DNA from: Prorocentrum cordatum
Taxonomy: Eukaryota > Sar > Dinophyceae > Prorocentrales > Prorocentraceae
Direction of reading: 5' to 3'
DNA length: 64,000 nt
Assembly: GCA_963575745.1 (NCBI GenBank)
Contig: CAUYUJ010020519.1
Span: 86,803-150,802 of the forward strand
In this document: piece after piece, positions 29,521-40,553 of the stretch
How positions within the stretch are numbered: the stretch's first letter is position 1
How the letters are laid out: the number at the start of each line of letters is the position of its first letter
The notes under the pieces: model-generated
Database searches by the model: none
What the model was told of the DNA's origin: nothing
The model's input: the letters and a program-made list of their open reading frames with translations, nothing else
Program-made: the position numbers and the translations under genes

Positions 29521-30755
29521 CGGGGTTCCTTGGGTCATTGGTCGGGCGCCCGCCCCGATTTGCTCGTCGTCGTCCAGGCGCCTGATAGGGGGCCTCCCTG
29601 GTTGACGCGCCCCGTGCCGGCTTCTGGGCTGCCAGATGGGGGGGCAGCGCGCCCGCGCTTCTGCTTGAAACGCGGCATGCCCAAGCACGCACACACCAAC
29701 GCACGCTTCTCTGGTGCATTCTGGAGTTGCCTCTCCGGATGCCACGCGCACATATGTGCATATACACACGCATGTCTCTCTGTCCGCATGCAAGTACATG
29801 AGAATCGTGCTATCATCTCCTGCGTGATCGCAGGAATGATGAGGGAAGCTCAGCAACATAGTGTGGACATATGCGGGCGTAGTTACATGTGAACTTGCCG
29901 TTTTGGCTGCAAAGTTAAACAAGGTTAACTATCGGTTTAACGATATAGTTTCATTCATTTAGCTTAGTTAAAATTTAACGAACGCATGTTTCTACTATAG
30001 TTCAACATCTAACTACGCCGATGTTAAGGGTAAGTATCGACTACACGAAAGAGTGACCCTTCGCCAGAGTCACTTTCGGTGCGGGCCCACTCAACGAGAT
30101 GCGATCGTAGCGTCTTGCGCGCTCGTGTTTGGCTCTCCCGTGGCCCCAAAAACGCCGCGCATCACAGGTCAATGTTAGTAGATCTTTCGGACAGATCCTG
30201 GGGAGGCTTGTCCAAGGGGGTTGTCCGTGGGTGGTTGTCTGGATCATTGTGGGGTTGTCCAAAGGGTCGTCCGGCCCGCGATGTTTTGCCAGCACGTGCG
30301 CATCATTATCCGTATCGTGCATACCAAAAGCAGGGCACAGCCAGGGAAGCCCAGCTGGAAATGTCGTGGATGTCTGATTTTTCCCCTTGAACATATTACC
30401 CAGGGGCACCCGTGCGTGTGCCCGAAATCAGTCGCCGATTCCAAGGCAATGTTCCCCCCCACGGAGCCAGTCTCCCCCCTTATCGCTCCCTCTCGCCCAC
30501 CGACCCGGCCCCTCCCTACAAGGTTACCCAGGGACGCATCCTATCCATCCGACGCGCTGGGCAGCGCCGAAGGGCACGCGGTCTCTTGTGACGTGCTGCC
30601 CAGAGCCGCCGCTCTGCCCCCCCTGGGGCGCAGTCAAGCAGCGTCGGGCGAGGTCTCGTTCGGATCCCAGACATCGGGCGTCTCGAACAAGTCGAGGCGG
30701 AGGTGTTTCGCCGCGTTCGGCCTCTCGGGCTCTCGCCGGGGACCCCGGGAGCGTC
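29521..30755. other. No gene recognised; AT-rich island at 29895-30020
   Basis: The island (tttaacgatatagtttc, ttagttaaaatttaacg) is clearly AT-rich in an otherwise GC-rich region and has short gttaa/ttaac inversions. Elsewhere open frames lack recognisable features. Confidence 0.45.
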
Positions 30756-30862
30756 AGATAACGACTCGGGGTGAAAAACTGGTCCCGGGGAAGTGGTCGG
30801 GAGGTCGGGGGCCCGTGTCTCGAAAAAATGGGGACGTCGGCTGTCTGGGATCTGCGCATCTC
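30756..30862. repeat. Dispersed repeat R, copy 1
   Basis: Shares an interrupted match of about 105 bp with 33000-33105: gtcagatwacgactcggg / tgaaaaactggtc / gggaagtggtcggga / cgaaaaaat / gtcggctgtctg. Orientation is the same; the copies are 2.2 kb apart. Confidence 0.7.
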
Positions 30863-32514
30863 CGCACTCAGCCCGACTGTTTCACGCCTGGCAGTGCCGG
30901 GGGCGGGCGAGGTCACAATTGGCCAGCGTGTACGCCTGAGGCACCATCTGCGGGATCCCCCCATGGGGCCCAGCAGCGTGACGACAGTTGCACGCCCGGC
31001 GGCACCCAGGGATGGCCCAGGCGTGAGGAGTTCCCGTTTGAGGTCGCTTGGGGCACCACTCCGCTGGACCACCCCCCCGCGGGCGCGGCGCAGGAAGGTG
31101 TTGACACTGGCACGCTTGGCGGCACCCCTGCTCCTTCTCCTCCCTCCCCTTTCTCTGGCCCTTCACTCCCTCTCTCCCTCGCTCCTTCTCGTCCTCATCC
31201 CCCTCCTCTCCCTCTCTCCCTCCCGTCCTCCTCTCTGCTCCTCGCTCCATCTTCCCTCTTCCATCCCTCCCTCCCTCCACGTCCTTCTCTCCTCCCCCCT
31301 CCCCCCCTGGACATGCTCCCTCGCTCCCTCCCCCCTCCGCTTCCTCCTTTCTCCGTCCTTCTGCCCTCCCTTCGCCCCCCGCCCCTTCGGCTGCGAGGGC
31401 AAGCGCTTCCTGGTGGTTGGCCTCCTTGCTCAGCGGTGATGTCGCCCGCCTCTCCCCTCGCCCCGCCTCTCCCCCCCCCAAGCAGCGAGGGCAGAGGTGT
31501 TTCCTGCCCCCTCCACAATCAGCATCCTTCTGCTCGATCTCCTCCTCCTGCTCCCTCCTCCCTCCGCTCGGGCCCCTCTCCCTCCCCCTACCCTCCCCCA
31601 GAGATCGTGGGGGGTAGGAGTAGGGCTCGCATGTGGCCCCCCATGCCCCGGCCCCGCTCCCCTCCTCTCCCCCTCTTCTCTCGGGGGCGGCAAAGAGGGG
31701 GGTGATGACTAGGGGGGGTTGGATATCATGGCGTGGGCCATGATTTTTCCTCAGATCTCATGGCGCCTCTTCTTATTTTATTACGTCCCAGGCCCCCCCG
31801 CGGGGCCGCGCACGTGCCGCCGGTCATGATTTGCACCCCCCCCTCTTGGACACCCCCCTCTTGGCCGCTCCCGATTCTCCCCCCCGTGCCCCCGGCGGCG
31901 AGGGAAAGAGCTCCCTGCTCAACCTGCCCCGGGTGCCGGTGAGAATAGGCCGCGCGCTCCCCGCCTCCCTTCCCCTCGGGTGTTGCTGGAAGTGCCCCTG
32001 GCCCAAGGTGCCCCCCCCAGGATTTCCAAGGAGGCCCCCCCCCGGCCTCCAGAGCACGCCTCACGAGGCCCAGAGGGCCCGGGGGGGCCCAAAAAATGGA
32101 GCGAAGAGCTGTGGCCACCTTGGCCAGGGGCACTTCTGGCAACACCCGACCCTGCGCTCTGTCTTGTCCCTAGGGGCTTGGCGACTTTTCGCCAGTCGAC
32201 TTGTGGGGATCGAGCCCGATCAATCCAGGTAAGTTTAAGATAGATCGAGGTAAATCAATCCAGGCAATTCCAGGTAATTCAAGACATCCGGGTAGATTCA
32301 GGTGTATCCAGAGATCTCCAGGGAAGGTTGGAGCAACCCGCGGCCGCTCCAGCGCGAGACGAAGGACGGCAGAAGTCGTGAAGCCTCTAATGATCTCGGC
32401 TGCCGTCCCGCACCTGACTCCTGGCCTCGGGCTCGCCAGTCCGTCGGGCGGCTCCCGGCCGTCGGTCGTCGGCCGTTGCCGTCGTCGACTCGCCCTCCAT
32501 CGTCGATCGGGCCA
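30863..32514. other. No gene recognised; C/T-rich sequence
   Basis: From about 31130 to 31620 the plus strand is strongly pyrimidine-rich (ctccctctctccctc). The GC-rich remainder, including short cagg/aattcc runs at 32225-32330, gives no recognisable product. Confidence 0.45.
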
Positions 32515-32764
32515 GACGAGAGGAGGCGGAGGAGGAGGAGGCGGAGGAGGAGCAGTGAGGAGGAGTGAGGAGCAGGGAGGAGGAGTGAGGAGGAGGAGGA
32601 GGAGGAGGAGGAGGAGGAGCAGGAGGAGGAGGCGGAGGAGGAGGAGGCGGGGGAGGAGGGGGAGGAGGAGGCGGGGAGGGGGGAGGAGGGGAGGGAGAGG
32701 CGGAGGAGGCGGAGGAGGAGGAAGAGGCGGAGGAGGTGGAGGAGGAGGCGGAGGAGGAGGAGGA
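32515..32764 (+). repeat. GGA/GAG microsatellite
   Basis: Purine tract of about 250 bp with scattered GCG triplets. Confidence 0.95.
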
Positions 32765-32850
32765 GGGGGTACGACATTTGCTACATGCAGCTGGCCTCGG
32801 CCCCGTCGCCCGGCGCTCTCTCCTGGATGCACTGGAGCCTTCCACGCGGG
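32765..32850 (+). repeat. Diverged fragment of an M3-type element
   Basis: gggggtacgacatttgct / acatgcagctggcctcggcc / ctggatgca matches the left part of 39343-39562 and 60196-60390 at perhaps 75 percent. The right end is absent. Confidence 0.6.
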
Positions 32851-32999
32851 GAGGTGCCTGGCACAGCAGCCATGGGAGCTGCTTCGCTGACCCCCCCTCA
32901 GGGGGATGGAGGCCCAGACATCATCGCGTCGTGCAAAAAAATAGGACGGGATGTTCTTGGCCGTTTTCGGCCTCGGGGGGTCTTCGCTGGGCCTCGGGT

Positions 33000-33105
33000 T
33001 TGTCAGAAATCGACTCAGGATGAAAAACCGGTCTGGGGGAAAGGGTCGGGATTTCCAGGGACCCCGTATTGAAAAAATCAGGAGGTCGCATGTCTGCACC
33101 TCCAG
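33000..33105. repeat. Dispersed repeat R, copy 2
   Basis: Matches 30756-30862 (gtcagaaatcgactcagg, tgaaaaaccggtc, ggtcggga, tgaaaaaat, gtcgcatgtctg). Confidence 0.7.
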
Positions 33106-33559
33106 CCCGGAGGTCCACGACGCCTCTCCGAGCTGGGGGTAGGGGATGTCTCGAGCGAGAGGGGGGGGCACCACCATCAGGGGGGCCCCTTTACTAGCGC
33201 CCCGCTTCCGTCCGACCCGAGTCCATCGCCGTCGTCGTTCGTCGAATCTCGATCCCCGATCGTCGTCGATACTCGCTTCGTCGTTCCTCGATCTCCGTCG
33301 GCCGTCGTCGTTTCCCAGGTCGGAGGGGGCGCCTCGGGAGGCTCATCGTCGCCGCGGCCAGGCACGGCTCGGAGAGAGCACGGCCGGGCTGGGCCCCGGG
33401 AGGGGTGCCGGTCTTGAGCGGGCTTTGGGGACGACCAGGTGTTCGAGGATCGAGGCTCGGCCTCGCGGTCATCTTCCCTCCACTGCCTCGTTACACGCTG
33501 CTCCGGTTCCTCCCTCTCTATTGGAGAGGCCTGACGGCCGGTGCCGCCGACCTTGATCG
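33106..33559. other. No gene recognised
   Basis: Contains clustered cgtcgtcg and cctcgatc runs at 33225-33315. The end (ggccggtgccgccgacctt at 33537-33555) recurs at about 36270-36290 inside an expanded M2 copy. Confidence 0.4.
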
Positions 33560-33780
33560 ACGACAACGACGAAGACGAGGGAGGAGGAGGAGCAGGCGGA
33601 CAAGCAGGATGAGCAGAAGGATGAACCGAAGGGGGAAGAGGAGGCGGTGGGCGAGGTGGGGCAGCAGCAGGAGGACGCGGGGGACGAGCAGGAGGAGGAA
33701 TGAGCAGTTGGTGGAGGCTCCGGAGGAGTGGCAGGAGGAGTGGCAGGAGGAGGAGGCGGAGGATGCGGCGAGGACGACGA
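33560..33780 (+). repeat. Degenerate GAG/GGA tract
   Basis: Purine-rich with cga, gca and gtg interruptions. Not a pure microsatellite. Confidence 0.8.
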
Positions 33781-33799
33781 CGCTGACGTGGGTCTCTTC

Positions 33800-34372
33800 G
33801 GAGCGCTCTCGGGAACCTCTGGGGATCAGTTTGGGGGCCTCTTGGGGCTTCCTGGGGGCTTCTCGGAAGCTTCTTGGGGCCGCTTGAGCTCTCTTGGAGC
33901 CTCTTGGAGGCCTCTTGGGGCTTCCTGGGGACCTCATGGGGCGGAAGTCCAGAATTCTCGGTTCCTCGTCCCCTTCTGGACACTCTCTTGGGCCCGTCTT
34001 GGGGCCCTCTTGGGGGCCGTCCTGCGTCCCTCTGGGCCGTCTTGGAGCCCTCTTGGAGGCATCTTGGGCCGTCTTGGGGCGCTCTTGGGGGCCTCTTGGG
34101 CCGTCTTGGACCGTCGGAAAGCCAAAAAGGAGAGAAGGCTGAAATTATTCAAAAAGCAATGTTAAATTTACGATTTTGGCTCCTGGGGCCCTCTTGGGAG
34201 TGCTCTTGGCGCTCTCTTGGAGCTTCTTGGGGGCCTCTTGGACCGTTTTCGAGCAGTCTTGAACGTCTTGGGGCGATCGTTCGTCGATGCGTGGCGCTCT
34301 TGTACCGTATTGGGTATGTCTTGGGGCGCTCTTGGCCCGTCTTAGGGCTTATCTTGGCCTTGGTACCCCCCA
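33800..34372 (-). repeat. 10-11-bp array on the minus strand with both cores
   Basis: Units cctcttggg and cgtcttggg recur every 10-11 bp. A complement of core 2 lies at about 33945-33975 (ccagaattctcggttcctcg) and a diverged core 1 at about 34125-34185, about 190 bp apart, as in the plus-strand arrays. Confidence 0.85.
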
Positions 34373-34689
34373 GGAGGAAAACGAATCTGGGTGGCGACCC
34401 CCCCCGGGACCCCCCCGGGATCCCCCCAGGACCCCCCCCCCGCGCAGGGAAGGGATCAAAGGGAAGGGGCTTCCTTTCGACTGAACTACGACGTTGTCCA
34501 ATTTCGCTGTGGACGGCTTGTCTGAGGAAGAGGGCCCAGAAGACGGCGACGACGAGTCGAATGGGAAAGCCCCACTCGAACGGAAGAGCCCCTCACGCAC
34601 GCCGACAGGGTCGGCGGATTCTGCTTGATCCTTCTTTTTCTCTCCTCCTGATCCCCCCGCCCCGAGGTGGAGGATGGGGAGAAGGATTA

Positions 34690-35585
34690 GATTCGGAGTT
34701 GGAGGAGGAAGGGCAGGAGGAGGAGGAGGAGGAGGAGTAGGAGGAGGAGGAGGAGGAGGAGGAGGAGGAGGAGGAGGAGGAGGAGGCGGAGGAGGAGGAG
34801 GAGGAGGAGGAGGAGGAGGAGGAGGAGGAGGAGGAGGAGGAGGAGAGGAGGAGGAGGAGGGAGGAGGAGGAGGAGGAGGAGGAGGGGAGGAGGAGGAGAG
34901 GGAGGGAGGAGGAGGAGAGGAGGAGGAGGAGGAGGAGGAGGAGGAGGAGGGGAGGAGGAGGAGAGAGGGAGGGGAGAGGGGAGGAGGAGGAGGAGGAGGA
35001 GGAGGAGGAGGGAGGAGGAGAGGAGAAGAGGGAGGAGGAGGAGGAGGAAGAATAATAAGAGGAAGAAGACGAAGACGAAGACGAAGACGAAGACGAATAA
35101 GAACAAATAATAAGAATCATAAGACGAACATAAGAAGAAGACGACGAAGACGAATCCGAAGACGAAGACGAATATCAATAATAATAATAAGAAACTAAGA
35201 AGAAGACGACGAAGACGAAGACGAAGCCGAAGACGAAGAAGAAGAAGACGAAGCCGAAGTCGAAGACGAAGACGACGACGAAGAATTATAATATGGATAA
35301 TAAGAATAATAACAAGAAGAATACGAATAATAATAAAGAGACGAATAATAATAAGAAGAAGAAGAACAAGAAGGCGACTAATACTAATAAGAAGAATACT
35401 AATAATACGAATAATAAGAATAATTTGCAGAAGCAGAAGCAGAATAATAATAATAATAATAATAAGAATAATAAAACGAAGAAGAAGAAACATGATACGA
35501 AGAAGAAGGCTAATCATAATAATAATAATAACAAGGAAACGAAGACGAAGAAGAAGACGAGGAGGAGGAGGAGGAAAAGGCGGAG
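34690..35585 (+). repeat. GGA tract grading into GAA/GAC and AAT repeats
   Basis: 34690-35050 is GGA/GAG; 35050-35285 is GAAGAC-type; 35290-35580 is AATAAT/AAGAAG-type and very AT-rich. This is the longest simple-sequence block in the window, about 900 bp of purine-rich plus strand. Confidence 0.95.
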
Positions 35586-35599
35586 TTATGGGAAGAGCC

Positions 35600-36000
35600 T
35601 GAGGAGGAATGGGTGAGACCTTAGAGGAGGGGGCAGTGGAAGAGGTGGAGGAGGGGAAGCAGGAGTTTGAGGAGGAATGGACGGATGGCAATGTCTGGGA
35701 GGAGATATGGAGGTTATGGAGAGAGGAGTTTTGGGAGGAGTTTGAGGAGGAAGGGATGAGAGCCTAGAGGAGGGGGCGAAGGAAGAGGTGGAGGAGGGGA
35801 AGGAGGAGTTTGAGGAGGAATGGACGGATGGCAATGTCTTGGAGGAGGTAAAGAGGATGGGGAAGGAGTTTGGGGAGGAGTTTGAGGAAGGGATGGGAGC
35901 TTGGAGGAGTGGGCAGTGGAACAGGTGGAGGAGGGGAAGGAGGAGTTTGAGGAGGAATGGACGGATGGCAATGTCTGGGAGGAGATATGGAGGATGTGAT
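35600..36000 (+). repeat. About 140-bp Glu-codon-rich tandem repeat, three copies
   Basis: The anchor ggaatggacggatggcaatg recurs at about 35674, 35817 and 35954. In one frame it reads EEFEEEWTDGNV, but spacing (143, 137) changes frame between copies, so coding is doubtful. Confidence 0.8.
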
Positions 36001-36143
36001 TGAGGACGTGAGTTGGCACGTTGGAGGAACAGTTCAGCTTACGACAGGATTCGAAGCAGGAGCGCAGACGCAGATGGAGCAGGGAGCGAACGGGGGATCG
36101 GACTGACGACGAACGCTACGGTCGGCAGTGAGCCGGAACATCA

Positions 36144-36477
36144 TCAAGTGGGAAAAACACACGGACATACATAACCGCCGATCCCCAGGAAAGTATGGAG
36201 AGTCTGGGAAGAGGAATGTAAGGAACCATCATGTTGGATGTGTCTCTATTTATTGCTAAGGCCTTACGGCCAGTGCCGCCGACCTTGGATACCTCGGCCC
36301 TCGAGGGTGACGGGATGCGTGATAAGACGTCGGAGGTAAATGAAGACGTGGCGGAGGCGGAGTCGGAGGCGGAGGAGGAGGAGGAGGAGGAGGAGGAGGA
36401 GGAGGAGGAGGAAGGGGAGTTGGAGGAGGAGGAGGAGGATATGTCTCTGTTCATGTGTGTCTCCCTGGGCCCCTCTA
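36144..36477 (+). mobile_element. M2 element, expanded diverged copy, TSD CATCA
   Basis: Begins TCAAGTGGGAAAAACACACG, includes cgccgatccccaggaaagta and gtgtctctatttattgc, and ends tgtgtgtctccctgggcccc then tcta. CATCA lies at 36139-36143 and 36478-36482. It is about 170 bp longer than other copies; the extra part (about 36262-36440) includes a GAG tract. Confidence 0.7.
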
Positions 36478-36589
36478 CATCAGGAGGATCGAGGACCGAG
36501 CTCGCCAAGGGGGGGATGGTCCAGCGCAGACCCAAGAACTCCGCGCGGACCTCCCAAGAATTGTGCTTGTGTATTGGTTCGCCTCTGTC

Positions 36590-36725
36590 GTCGTTGCCGC
36601 CGCCGCCGTCGGGGTCGTCGTCGTCGTCGTCGTCGTCTTGTCGTAGTCGTCGTTGTTCGGTCGTCGTCGGCGTCGGCGTCGGCGTCGGCGTCGTCGTTCG
36701 TTCTCGTCGTCGTCCGGTGTTCCTC
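36590..36725. repeat. CGT/GTC trinucleotide repeat
   Basis: Runs of gtcgtcgtcgtc and ggcgtcggcgtc. Confidence 0.85.
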
Positions 36726-36879
36726 TAGTCAGGAGGAGCGCATCCCCACATACGCGCCGTCGATGGTTCCTCCTCCCCCTCTGGCTCATGACTGGCCTGC
36801 GCTTCCTGAGCGGGGGGGGGCGAGGAGGGCGGAGCGAGGTGCGAGGGGCAAGGGGGGATGATCGGTGAGGGGGAGGAGC

Positions 36880-37010
36880 AGTGAGGCGGAGGAGGAGGAG
36901 GAGGAGGAGGAGGAGGAGGAGGAGGAGGAGGAGGAGGAGGAGGAGGAGGGGAGGAGGAGGAGGAGGAGGAGGAGGAGGAGGAGGAGGAGGAGGAGGAGAG
37001 GGCTGAAGAG
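36880..37010 (+). repeat. GAG microsatellite
   Basis: Nearly pure GAG over about 125 bp. Confidence 0.95.
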
Positions 37011-37329
37011 GAGTGTTGACATGCGGCGGCTCACGCTAGCGAGCGCTGGTGCAGCGCAAGAGGAGAAGGAGGGTAAATGACGAGGAGGCGCGAGGAGCGG
37101 AGCGGGGACCAGTGGTGAGGAGGCGCGAGGAGCAGTGGTGAGCGCGAGAGGAGCAGTGATGAGGAGGCGCGATGACTGATCCTATCTCCGCCCCGACCTG
37201 GGTCTGGCGGAATCGCCAGAAGCATCGGCGCGCGCTGGGGCACAGCCCATACGCGCGGGTCCGCGTCGCGTGCGCGCCGGCTCCGGGCCGAAGGGGGAAC
37301 AGCGAGGACTGGCAGGTCAGCTCCCCAAC

Positions 37330-37860
37330 CAAGGAGGGCGACGAGGAGGAGGAGGACGAGGAGGAGGAGGCGGCGGAGGAGGAAGAGGCGGCGGAGGAGG
37401 AGGAGGAGGAGGCGAAGGAGGAGGAGGAGGAGGAGGAGGAAGGAGGAGGAGAGGGAGGAGGAGGAGTAGGAGGAGGAGGAGGAGGAGGAGGAGGAGGAGC
37501 CCCCCCCCTCCCACGCGCACCGCCCACTGCTCCTCCCTTCCCCCCCTCCGCGGTATGACCGGCCTGTGCTTCCTCAGCGAGAGCATCGGCGTGGTCGGCG
37601 GAGAGGCGGCGGCCCCGCGCGCGCGGGGGGCGGGGGGGGGGAGCCGAAAGTTAAGCAGCGCCAGAGGAGGAGGAGAGGAGGAGAGGAGGAGGAGGAGGAG
37701 GAGGAGGAGGAGGAGGAGGAGGAGGAGGAGGAGGAGGAGGAGGAGTAGGAAAGGAGTAGGAAAGGAGGAGGAAAAGAGGAGGAAAAGAGGAGGAAAAGAG
37801 GAGGAGGAGAGGAGGAGGAGGAGGAGGAGGAGGAGGAGGAGGCGGCCCGATCGACGGGCC
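37330..37860 (+). repeat. GAG/GGA tracts, two blocks
   Basis: 37340-37498 and 37665-37845, separated by CG-rich sequence that is not recognisably coding. Confidence 0.9.
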
Positions 37861-38076
37861 CTGGCGCGCAGGCCGAGGGGGCCCGCCTCGCGCCCGCGCC
37901 GCGCCGAAGAGGGAGGCCATCCCTTCACGCACGGGCGGGACGACCGACCGAGCGAGGCGAGCCGAAGCGAAACGAAAACCAAGCCTGAGGCAGGGCACAC
38001 CGAGCCCCCCAACCGGAGCTCAGTATGCCCCGCTTTGCGCGTGGGGAGACAGCCCCCCCCCAAAGCGTCCTCACAG

Positions 38077-39720
38077 CTAGCCGCCTTTCAGGAGGGCCGT
38101 CGCTTGCTGCATCCAGTCGCTGCGCTCCGTCTTTGCGGTGCTGCCCATCAGATCCGTGCCGCGCTGGATCAGCACCAGGAACGGTTGCTCGCTGATGTCG
38201 TCGAACTTCTCCTGCTGCTTGAGCTGCTCGACAGAGCTCTTCATCATCGGATCCTTCGCCATCTCCTGCGTGAGCCCAAGGTCAGGAAAGGCGGTACCTG
38301 CGGCAAGTCCATGCCCTCCGTTGCGCCCTCGGCCTCCGCGATCTCCGACTCGGTGCCGAAGGGCGCCTGCACCTCTTCCGAGTCGGAGGAGATGTCGAAG
38401 ACCTCCGCCTTGCCGAAGTGACAGCCAGCGGCCTGGAAGGCCACGATGCTCTCAAGGCTCTCCTCCTCTTCTCCTTCCTCGCCATCCGATCCGCGTGCGC
38501 ACCTACGTCACCGTCATCCTCTCCTGACTGCCAGTCTTCGCCCAGTCCAGTTGCCACTCGACGCCAAGCCGCGAACGTCTTGTCCAGGCTCTAGTGATAG
38601 TCAGTGTCGGCCTGCACGTTCAGGTTGATGGGGTCGGGTGCCTGCTCCAGCGGTTCTTCTTCTTGGGCGGCTGCTTCTCCTCTTCCTCCTCCTCCCGTAA
38701 GGGGTTCTGCTTCACCGCCTCCTCCTTCGAGTGGTACTCCGCGAGGGGAGCACGAGATCGATCCCCCACTGCGTCCATGCGTATGCCGCTGCTTCGAACT
38801 CCTCGTCCATGCACGCGAGCCCTTGGGCGCGAAGCGCCGAGTCCAGCTCCTTCAGGTTCATGTAGGACGTGTCCGAGTGGACCTTCACCTGCTGCTTCTG
38901 AAGTTTCTGCAGCTGCAGCGTGGTCTCGGGCGCCTTGTGGTTGCACTCCTTGTCCATGCAGCTCTCCCTGAAGCCGAAGTTCTTCACTCCACAGCTGGGG
39001 CATTGCCAGATCTTGCTGTGCACCACCTCCCCAGCGTTCTCCGTCTTCTTGTCCTGTTGCTTGCCAGCCAGCTTGTCGGCCATGAAGCGCTCCCTGCCCA
39101 GGATCACCTGCAGCCTCTTCGCCTCCTAGGCCCTCACGTCCTCCCGCCGAAAGGCCCTTTGCCAGGGCACCCGTCGCGCCCTCGGCGCCGGCGGCGTGGC
39201 CTTCGCTGGCGCCGGCGGCCCGGCTTTCGTGGGCGGGGCCGCCGCCTCCTCGCGGCGCGTCTGCTCGGCACGACTGCCACACGCCGCGCTCGCCATCGCG
39301 GTCGGAGACCACGACGAGCTCTGACAGGCCCCCTGCCTCCACTCGGGCCGGACGAAAGGGGGGGGATTGGGAAAGGGGGGTTACGAAATTTGCTGCATGC
39401 AGCTGGTTTCGGCCTCGCCGAGGGGCCCATTCCTCGATGCATGGGCGCCTCCCGGCGCCGGGAGCCTCCCGGCGCCGGGAGCGCGCGGCGGCTGGGAAAA
39501 TCAGCCACGCGAGCTGATTCTCAACCCCCCCTTTTGCTATCGCCCCCTTTCGCCCGACCCGATCCACGTGCTGCTGCTCGAGACGGCCGAGGATCTGGCC
39601 GATGCCTTCCCCGACGCAGAGCGAGCTCGCCCCGTGGAGCCTCGTGCCGCAGCGGCCGCCACGGCCCCGCGCGGCGGGGGGCCCCTTCGAAGTGCGCCGC
39701 GCGATCCCAGCCCCAAGCTG
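38077..39720 (-). pseudogene. Minus-strand gene or pseudogene with zinc-finger-like motif
   Basis: Coding-like segments, read from high to low coordinates. About 39640-39568: GEGIGQILGRLEQQHV. After the 220-bp insertion: EAGGLSELVVVSDRDGERG (39341-39280). In another frame, from about 39298: RREEAAAPPTKAGPP ... AFRREDVRA, an in-frame TAG (about 39129-39127), then EAKRLQVILGRERFMADKLA, WQCPSCGVKNFGFRESC, CMDEEFEAAAYAW. Near 38475-38308: ESIVAFQAAGCHFGKAEVFD, ISSDSEEVQAP. Last, 38265-38077: EMAKDPMMKSSVEQLKQQEK ... LLKGG and TAG. Frame changes could be introns: GT...AG of 32 nt fits between the last two, unusually short. The CPSC ... C ... C motif may bind zinc. I do not recognise the family. 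The TAG and frame changes favour a decayed gene; an intron-rich live gene is possible. Confidence 0.55.
39343..39562 (-). mobile_element. M3-type element in a coding exon, TSD TCCAC
   Basis: Starts TCGGGCCGGACGAAAGGGGG and ends CCCCCTTTCGCCCGACCCGA, so the ends are inverted repeats of about 20 bp. TCCAC flanks it at 39338-39342 and 39563-39567. Inside is tgctgcatgcagctgg. Close relative: 60196-60390. Element plus one TSD is 225 bp, a multiple of 3, and the host reading frame stays open through it. Confidence 0.85.
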
Positions 39721-39734
39721 AGCGAAAGGGCTGG

Positions 39735-39935
39735 GAGGGGGAGGAGGGGGAGGAGGAGGAGGAGGAGGAGGAGGAGGAGGAGGAGGAGGAGGAGAGAGAG
39801 GGAGGAGAGGAGGAGGAGGAGGGGAGGAGGAGGGGGAGGAGGAAGGAGGAGGAGGAGGAGGAGGAGGAGGAGGAGGAGGAGGAGGAGGGAGTTGGGTGAG
39901 GGGGAGGAGGAGGAGGAGGAGGAGTTGGGTGAGGG
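39735..39935 (+). repeat. GAG/GGA microsatellite
   Basis: Nearly pure purine tract on the plus strand, adjacent to the 5' side of the minus-strand gene. Confidence 0.95.
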
Positions 39936-40370
39936 GGAAGGGGCGGGGGGGCGTGGGGGGGAGGAGGACCTCCAGGGTGCCCTGGGCTTCTTGTGTTTGG
40001 ATGGTTCCCCTCTGGAAAAAGAGTGGCGTTCGCGCACCAAGCAATTCAATGGGCGTCCTGGGGTGTCAGGGTGTTTTTTTACGGTTTCTTGTGGTCGGGC
40101 TTCCAGTGTATGACCAAGATGTTGCGGGATCTTGCCGACGCCGATCTTGGCCACGGTCCATGCTGGCCGTCGCCGATTCGCGAGGATGACCCGCGAGTTG
40201 ACGCTGACCGAGGTGGACGGTGACCAAGTCCGACACGACGTGCCCGCGTTCGGTCTTGGTCGCGGACCCCGTTCTCTTCCCCTCCACGCCTGGCGCCCAC
40301 CTCTGGAGAGGATCGTCCAGCGCGCAGCCGCCGGTACCTGTTTCAAGCAGTGGCGAGGTGGCCTGGCTCG
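39936..40370. other. No gene recognised
   Basis: Ordinary-complexity sequence; frames on both strands have no recognisable features. Confidence 0.4.
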
Positions 40371-40553
40371 CCTATAGGCCCACCAAGTAGTGTTCTAAGA
40401 ACCTTTCGTGGTTTGCGCGACATGCTCTTAGAACATTTCTGGCGGATTCTGTGTTCTTTTTTGTTTATCAAATGGGGTTCATGTTCTAAGAACATTGGTG
40501 TTGTTCATAGAACATTTCGGGGTCCTGAGAACATGTCGTGGTAGGCCTATAGG
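40371..40553. repeat. Inverted-repeat element with GTTCTAAGAAC motifs
   Basis: Ends are cctataggcccaccaag (40371-) and cgtggtaggcctatagg (-40553), inverted copies matching at about 16 of 17. Inside, five motifs of the gttctaagaacatt type occur at about 40391, 40427, 40482, 40505 and 40526. AT-richer than its surroundings. No TSD seen. Confidence 0.8.

Noticed and set aside
34674-35198. Glu/Gly/Arg-rich frames in GGA tracts, here and at 28.8-29.5, 36.9-37.8 and 39.7-39.9 kb
   Set aside because: Simple-sequence artefacts.
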